This document shows, piece after piece, positions 7,801 to 10,287 of a stretch of DNA of 10,287 bases. The stretch's first letter is position 1; every line of letters begins with the position of its first letter. Source of the stretch: AP-16 sp036395835. GTDB lineage: Bacteria; Pseudomonadota; Alphaproteobacteria; Rhizobiales; Xanthobacteraceae. The stretch covers positions 1-10,287 of the forward strand of contig DASWCW010000279.1 of assembly GCA_036395835.1 (NCBI GenBank). The letters are read 5' to 3'. Position numbers and translations under genes: made by a program. Under the pieces are notes generated by a model. It ran no database searches. It was given only the letters and a program-made list of their open reading frames with translations, and was not told the DNA's origin.

Positions 7801-8389
7801 CCGATTTCGGTTTTGCCGGCGCGGCGGGAGGCGCCGCGGCGGCCATCGGAAGATTGTCGCCCGCGGCGGCGAGGAGCGGCGTCTTGGCGATGGGGCGCTT
7901 GTCCGCACCGGCGAAAATCGTGAGCTGGCCGTCGCGCTCGACCCGCACCGCCATGGCGGCGCCGATCAGGCTCAGGCGCTGGGCTTGCAAATGCCCGGTC
8001 AGCAACCCGAGGCTCGAGATACCGACCTCCGCCTTGGGTGCGGACGCCACCACCGTCCCGTCGGGATCGCGCACGATGATGTCGCGCAACCGCAACGCGG
8101 CGCGGCCGTCCTCCGTGCGCTCGAGCTGCGTGCCGCCGACCTCGATGCGGTGCCCTCCGCCGAGCCGCTCCTCGACCGCCGCGGTGAGCCAGGGCGTGAC
8201 GATGTCGACCGAAAGCGGGCCGCTGCCGAGCCGCCACCACAACGCCCCGGCGGCAAGACCGGCGAGGCCCGTCACCACCCCGGCGCCGATCGCAAAGGCG
8301 CGCAGGCGCCGCCGGCGGCCGGCAGACGCGCGGGCGCCTCGGCCCGGCTGGCCTTTGATGCGGCTACGGCGGGCGTCTCGTGCTGCCAT
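4835..8389 (-). CDS. AsmA-like/YhdP-type membrane-anchored protein (DUF3971 type)
   Basis: A very large envelope protein, 1184 residues from the start chosen. After an Arg-rich N-terminus there is one membrane helix at about 31-52 (AFAIGAGVVTGLAGLAAGALWW), then a long periplasmic region of repeated beta strands (LRLRDIIVRDPDG, VVDDMRTGKRWSFADINLGI and similar). A low-complexity Ala/Pro/Lys linker occupies about 183-217. The C-terminal AsmA-type domain contains GTFIPAYALNNMFGRLPFVG (1104-1123) and LRVNPISAVAPGFLRKLF (1149-1166). Relatives in E. coli (YhdP, TamB, YdbH) are thought to form groove-like bridges carrying phospholipid to the outer membrane; the same role here is inference. The frame is open up to 8728 with in-frame ATGs at 8635, 8512, 8467 and 8389. 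I prefer 8389 (MAARDARRSRIKG, GGCGAG upstream) because the basic N-terminus then leads straight to the helix. 8467 (MANAHLKAGLAALHHAW) is a real alternative. A candidate promoter at 8590-8618 argues against the two most distal starts. Confidence 0.9.
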   Translation of the reverse strand: MAARDARRSRIKGQPGRGARASAGRRRRLRAFAIGAGVVTGLAGLAAGALWWRLGSGPLSVDIVTPWLTAAVEERLGGGHRIEVGGTQLERTEDGRAALRLRDIIVRDPDGTVVASAPKAEVGISSLGLLTGHLQAQRLSLIGAAMAVRVERDGQLTIFAGADKRPIAKTPLLAAAGDNLPMAAAAPPAAPAKPKSAAPGAPPKAPALAGTGAAAAQVSPDFWTTLLGWLDGLDALGPDGRDLTEIGLKNGSLVVDDMRTGKRWSFADINLGITRPKEGGVAFAINSRGTDGLWSMTATVTPRGQGRRAIEAVLRDLSPKDLLLALRLGGDTAAEADMPISAILRAEIGADGVPQSMDGRILLGAGYVGNPDDPDDRILVDEGRIELRWDPAKRQLSVPIELLAGANRMTLFGLLNAPRQTGESWGFAITRGLVMLASADRSREAPLVLDRVLLRGRLDVARRRLELDQGDLSGMAASVAFSGALDYSGAEPRLTAGMAGTRMSASALKRIWPVFVASKVRAWAIDHIQSGTVERFVIAVNAPLPTLKASGPPVPDDGLSVELVSTGVALRPVETLPVIRDADLALNIIGRNAKVSIGRGVAELSSGRKLNVAGVLFEVPDTFPKAPPGRLRFHVDGPVDAAAELVGLDPLREACDLQLDPATSRGSLVANVTVALPITKDISRPAVQYGVEADFSNFSAERLIRNQKVEAAALHLSANSQAIQVKGDMRIGGTPASVDYRIGGGTADVRAQATLDDAARSRLGFEANGAISGPIPVKLSGKIGSTDRDSRLNIEADLTQAKITELLPGWTKPHGRSARASFVLAEKPRATRLEDLVIDAPGTSVKGMVEIDSDGEITLASFPVYALSDGDKASLRAERTPDGVLKVVMRGDVYDGRGLVKGAMSGPGGEQPKSASHDLDLDVKVGAMAGFNGEALRGLDLKLSRRAGQIRSFGLNARLGQDATLSGDLRGYANGRNVVYFETNDAGALFRFTDTYPRIGGGQMWIAMDPPTADQQPRDGVLNVRDFVVRGEPALERMAAAEPMTDASMRGPVTHGVSFSRFRVEFTRSPGRLTLRDGVVWGPTIGATMEGQLDYGRDAVSVRGTFIPAYALNNMFGRLPFVGPLLGGQNEGLLGVTYEVVGPPHAPTLRVNPISAVAPGFLRKLFEFRGQPAETAVPSEFPTR

Positions 8390-8589
8390 CGCTCGCCAAT
8401 GCAGGTCGAGCCTCGCCCACGCATGGTGGAGCGCCGCAAGCCCGGCCTTGAGATGCGCGTTTGCCATGGCCCCGATCGGGCGTCCCCTCGCTCGCCGCAG
8501 CCGCCAGCCCATGCGGGCCGCAATGTTCTTCTCGGGGCCAGGATCGCCGCTTTTGGTTACGGCTTCGTCCCCCGATGCGGCCCTTGTAT

Positions 8590-8618
8590 ATTGTGCTACC
8601 AGATTGACCCCGTGAAAA
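8590..8618 (-). promoter_or_regulatory. Candidate promoter of the AsmA-like gene
   Basis: On the minus strand TTTTCA (8618-8613) and CACAAT (8595-8590) are spaced by exactly 17 bases, each matching 4 of 6 consensus positions. They lie in one of the few AT-rich patches of this GC-rich window. A TATACA sequence overlaps just downstream as an alternative -10. If used, the transcript would start near 8582, so the translation start must be 8512, 8467 or 8389. Confidence 0.25.
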
Positions 8619-8736
8619 CGACGAAAGGAAGGCATGGCCGCACAGCGGGCAGCGCCTCGACTGCGACTTCGATCGGCAGAAAACCTGTGTTGCGGTCGAG
8701 CCGTCCCGCCGTTCGAGCGGCGAGGCATTGCCCGCG

Positions 8737-8764
8737 TTTTCTGCGAATTTGCGGAAAATTAACT
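8737..8764 (+). promoter_or_regulatory. AT-rich imperfect palindrome upstream of the M23 gene
   Basis: TTTTCTGC (8737-8744) and GCGGAAAA (8751-8758) form an inverted repeat with 7 of 8 positions paired across a 6-base spacer, followed by TTAACT. It is the most AT-rich stretch before the M23 gene. It could hold the promoter or an operator, but no good -35/-10 pair could be fixed. Confidence 0.3.
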
Positions 8765-8793
8765 ACGCCGGGATGAAATCGCGTCGTTGGCGT

Positions 8794-8807
8794 CGATCCG
8801 CGGATCG
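8794..8807 (+). promoter_or_regulatory. Perfect 14-bp palindrome before the M23 ribosome site
   Basis: CGATCCGCGGATCG is self-complementary over all 14 bases and ends 4 bases before the GGGAG ribosome site. In DNA it could be bound by a dimeric regulator. In RNA it could not form a normal hairpin, because it has no loop. Chance occurrence in GC-rich DNA cannot be excluded. Confidence 0.3.
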
Positions 8808-8811
8808 GCGT

Positions 8812-8816
8812 GGGAG
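8812..8816 (+). promoter_or_regulatory. Ribosome binding site of the M23 peptidase gene
   Basis: GGGAG sits 5 bases before the ATG at 8822. This selects that ATG over the in-frame GTG at 8810, which would overlap the site. Confidence 0.6.
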
Positions 8817-8821
8817 CGCCG

Positions 8822-10141
8822 ATGTCCCGGTCCTCGCATCCCGCTTACGGGAATTACTACGACCATCTGCACCCCGACCGCGCGCGGCCGGCGCGCTTCG
8901 TCGCGCGCGGCTCATACACCTTCGGTCACGGTGGACGCCAGATTCGATTCGGGCCCGTCGCGTTCTGGAGCATCGTCGGGGGTCTCGTGATCATGGCGGG
9001 CTGGTCGCTCGTCACCGCGACTTATTTCGCCTTTCGCGAGGATGTGCTGGCGCGGCTGATCGCCCGCCAGACGCACATGCAATACGCCTATGAGGATCGC
9101 ATCGCGGACCTGAGAACGCAGGTCGACCGGCTCGCCGGCCGCCAGCTGCTCGACCAGGAGCAGTTCGAGCAGAAGCTCGACCGCCTGGTCCGCCGCCAGT
9201 CGGTGCTCGAATCCCGGGCCGCAACGCTGTCCTCGCTGCCCGATCCGGCCGCGACCGGATCGACCAAGCCGCAGCGCCCGGGCTTTCCCGCGGAGCGGTT
9301 CTCCGCGGCGGCGCCCAAGCCGGCCCCGATCAGCGATACGTTGATCCTGCTGCCGCCCGTCGAGCGCGAGGCCCAGCTCGAATCGCTGCCCTCGCCCGCC
9401 GCGGCAAGCGGCCTTGGCGCCAAGGCGAAAGCCGCAGGCATCGAGGCGACGCTGGCGCGACTGGAGATTTCGTTGAACCGCCTAGAAACCCGCCAGAGCG
9501 CCACGCTCAACGCGCTCGAGGAAAGTTACGATGCCAAGGCCCGGCGCATGCGCGGCGTGCTGACCGACCTCGGAATCGAGGCCGGCGGCGCGCCGAAAGC
9601 TCCGGCCTTGGGCGGGCCGTTCGTGCCGGCGAGGCTCGCCGAGGCGAGCGCGTTCGAGCGCCAGCTCTATCGCGTGCATCTCGTCCGAACCCACGTCGAT
9701 GCGCTCGCGCGCACGCTCGTTGCCGTGCCGGTCCGCAAGCCGATCCCCGGCGAGGTCGACATGAGCTCCGGATTCGGGGTCCGCGTCGACCCGTTCCTGC
9801 ACGGCGCGGCCATGCACACGGGCATCGATCTGCGCGGGGAGGAAGGCGAGCCGGTGCGCGCCACCGCGGCCGGCACCGTCAGCCACGCCGGGTGGAGCGG
9901 AGGCTACGGCAAGATGGTCGAGATCGATCACGGCAACGGACTGGCGACCCGCTACGCGCATCTTTCCGCCATCGAGGTCCGCGTCGGCGACAAGGTGCGG
10001 ATCGGGCAGACCGTCGGCAAACTCGGCTCGACCGGACGCTCCACCGGCCCGCATCTGCATTACGAGACGAGAGTCGAGGGCGAAGCGGTCGACCCGCAGA
10101 AATTCCTGCGCGCCGGATTGCGCCTCGGCGGCGGGCTGTAG
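8822..10141 (+). CDS. Membrane-anchored M23 family peptidoglycan endopeptidase, LmdC-like
   Basis: A 439-residue LytM-type zinc metallopeptidase predicted to cut peptide cross-links of peptidoglycan in the periplasm. A cytoplasmic tail of about 45 residues, rich in Tyr, Arg and His (YGNYYDHLHPDRARPARF and onward), precedes one membrane helix at about 46-69. Periplasmic coiled-coil segments follow at about 85-135 and 205-245, separated by a Pro/Ala-rich linker. The catalytic domain spans about 305-435: the zinc ligands are His332 and Asp336 in HTGIDLRG and His413 in GPHLHYE, with the catalytic histidines His380 (RYAHLS) and His411. All active-site residues are present, so it should be an active enzyme rather than an EnvC/NlpD-type activator. 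Tail-helix-coil-M23 architecture matches LmdC of Hyphomonas, which is tethered to the bactofilin BacA through its cytoplasmic tail (recalled, not checked). The gene stands alone in this window; a repeat follows 41 bases after its stop. Confidence 0.93.
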   Translation: MSRSSHPAYGNYYDHLHPDRARPARFVARGSYTFGHGGRQIRFGPVAFWSIVGGLVIMAGWSLVTATYFAFREDVLARLIARQTHMQYAYEDRIADLRTQVDRLAGRQLLDQEQFEQKLDRLVRRQSVLESRAATLSSLPDPAATGSTKPQRPGFPAERFSAAAPKPAPISDTLILLPPVEREAQLESLPSPAAASGLGAKAKAAGIEATLARLEISLNRLETRQSATLNALEESYDAKARRMRGVLTDLGIEAGGAPKAPALGGPFVPARLAEASAFERQLYRVHLVRTHVDALARTLVAVPVRKPIPGEVDMSSGFGVRVDPFLHGAAMHTGIDLRGEEGEPVRATAAGTVSHAGWSGGYGKMVEIDHGNGLATRYAHLSAIEVRVGDKVRIGQTVGKLGSTGRSTGPHLHYETRVEGEAVDPQKFLRAGLRLGGGL

Positions 10142-10182
10142 GGGATACAGCGTTTGTGCTGGCCGGTGGCACCTAAACTTCC
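10142..10182. other. Short spacer after the M23 gene
   Basis: Forty-one bases between the M23 stop codon and the terminal repeat. I see no hairpin, promoter or gene in it. The 13 bases after the repeat, to the window edge, are also uninformative. Confidence 0.4.
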
Positions 10183-10274
10183 GTAGCCCGGATGGAGCGA
10201 CCGCAGAGCGGTCGCGAAATCCGGGAGGCTGTTCCCGGATTGCGCGGCACTGCGCGCCGCTCCATTCGGGCTAC
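10183..10274. repeat. BIME-like pair of inverted REP-type palindromes
   Basis: A 92-base element of two palindromic units in inverted orientation around the spacer GGCTGT. The left unit (10183-10226) encloses CGACCGC-AGA-GCGGTCG, a perfect 7-bp hairpin, within CCCGGAT/ATCCGGG. The right unit (10233-10274) encloses GCGC..GCGC within CCCGGAT/ATTCGGG. The whole also folds as a four-way cloverleaf: outer 17-base arms (GTAGCCCGGATGGAGCG with CGCTCCATTCGGGCTAC, one G-U pair), and an inner stem AATCCGGGA/TCCCGGATT of 9 perfect pairs. I recall GTAGCCCGGATGGAGCG repeats as frequent between Bradyrhizobium genes. Likely a dispersed non-coding repeat that may act at the 3' end of the M23 mRNA. Confidence 0.8.
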
Positions 10275-10287
10275 AGGAGCATCCGCC

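Larger units (their letters stand above)
8390..8821. promoter_or_regulatory. Divergent control region, AsmA-like gene / M23 peptidase gene
   Basis: These 432 bases hold no convincing independent gene. If the AsmA-like gene starts at 8467 or 8512, the first part is coding. The rest carries an AT-rich patch at 8584-8618 (candidate minus-strand promoter), a second AT-rich patch with an imperfect palindrome at 8737-8764, and a perfect 14-bp palindrome at 8794-8807 just before the M23 ribosome site. Frames crossing it are Arg/Pro-rich and look like non-coding GC-rich DNA. Confidence 0.4.

Noticed and set aside
7308..8615. 435-residue plus-strand frame opposite the AsmA-like N-terminal half
   Set aside because: Ser/Pro/Arg/Ala-rich with no domain; mirrors the codon bias of the real gene.
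10183..10274. Cloverleaf fold as a possible tRNA gene
   Set aside because: No T-loop consensus, no plausible anticodon arm and wrong stem lengths; the 17-bp outer arm and paired REP-like units fit a repeat element.

Overview
The window looks like chromosomal DNA from a GC-rich alphaproteobacterium, most likely Hyphomicrobiales and Bradyrhizobium/Rhodopseudomonas-like. The reasons are the protein sequences (a tyrosyl-tRNA synthetase with the KMGKT form of KMSKS, an alphaproteobacterial AsmA-like protein with a long Pro/Ala linker, and a membrane-anchored M23 peptidase), the GC-rich codon use, and short palindromic repeats placed right after stop codons. The lineage is inferred from style and was not confirmed by a search.

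Layout, left to right. (1) A cysteine desulfurase of the NifS/IscS class runs off the left edge on the minus strand; its C-terminal third, with the catalytic cysteine loop, is missing. (2) Divergent from it is a small COG2945-type alpha/beta hydrolase on the plus strand. (3) Next comes a roughly 700-base island: a full-length palindromic repeat starting at the last base of the hydrolase stop codon, a lower-GC unrecognised two-helix membrane protein gene, and a half copy of the same repeat ending at the anmK stop codon. (4) anmK (minus) and tyrS (plus) are divergently transcribed. (5) A very long AsmA-like gene on the minus strand converges on tyrS, with only 14 bases between the two stop codons. 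(6) A 432-base divergent control region separates it from (7) a plus-strand M23 endopeptidase gene with a cytoplasmic tail, one membrane helix and coiled coils (LmdC-like). A 92-base double-palindrome repeat follows at the right edge.

Functionally, three genes concern the cell envelope: AnmK recycles peptidoglycan anhydro-muramic acid, the M23 enzyme cuts peptidoglycan cross-links, and the AsmA-like protein probably moves lipid between membranes. The desulfurase supplies sulfur for Fe-S cluster assembly and tyrS charges tRNA-Tyr. There is no sign of a phage, transposase, CRISPR array, or toxin or defence cassette. The least ordinary items are the stop-codon-abutting repeats around the orphan membrane gene, the terminal BIME-like element, and the prediction that the M23 enzyme works with a bactofilin encoded outside the window.
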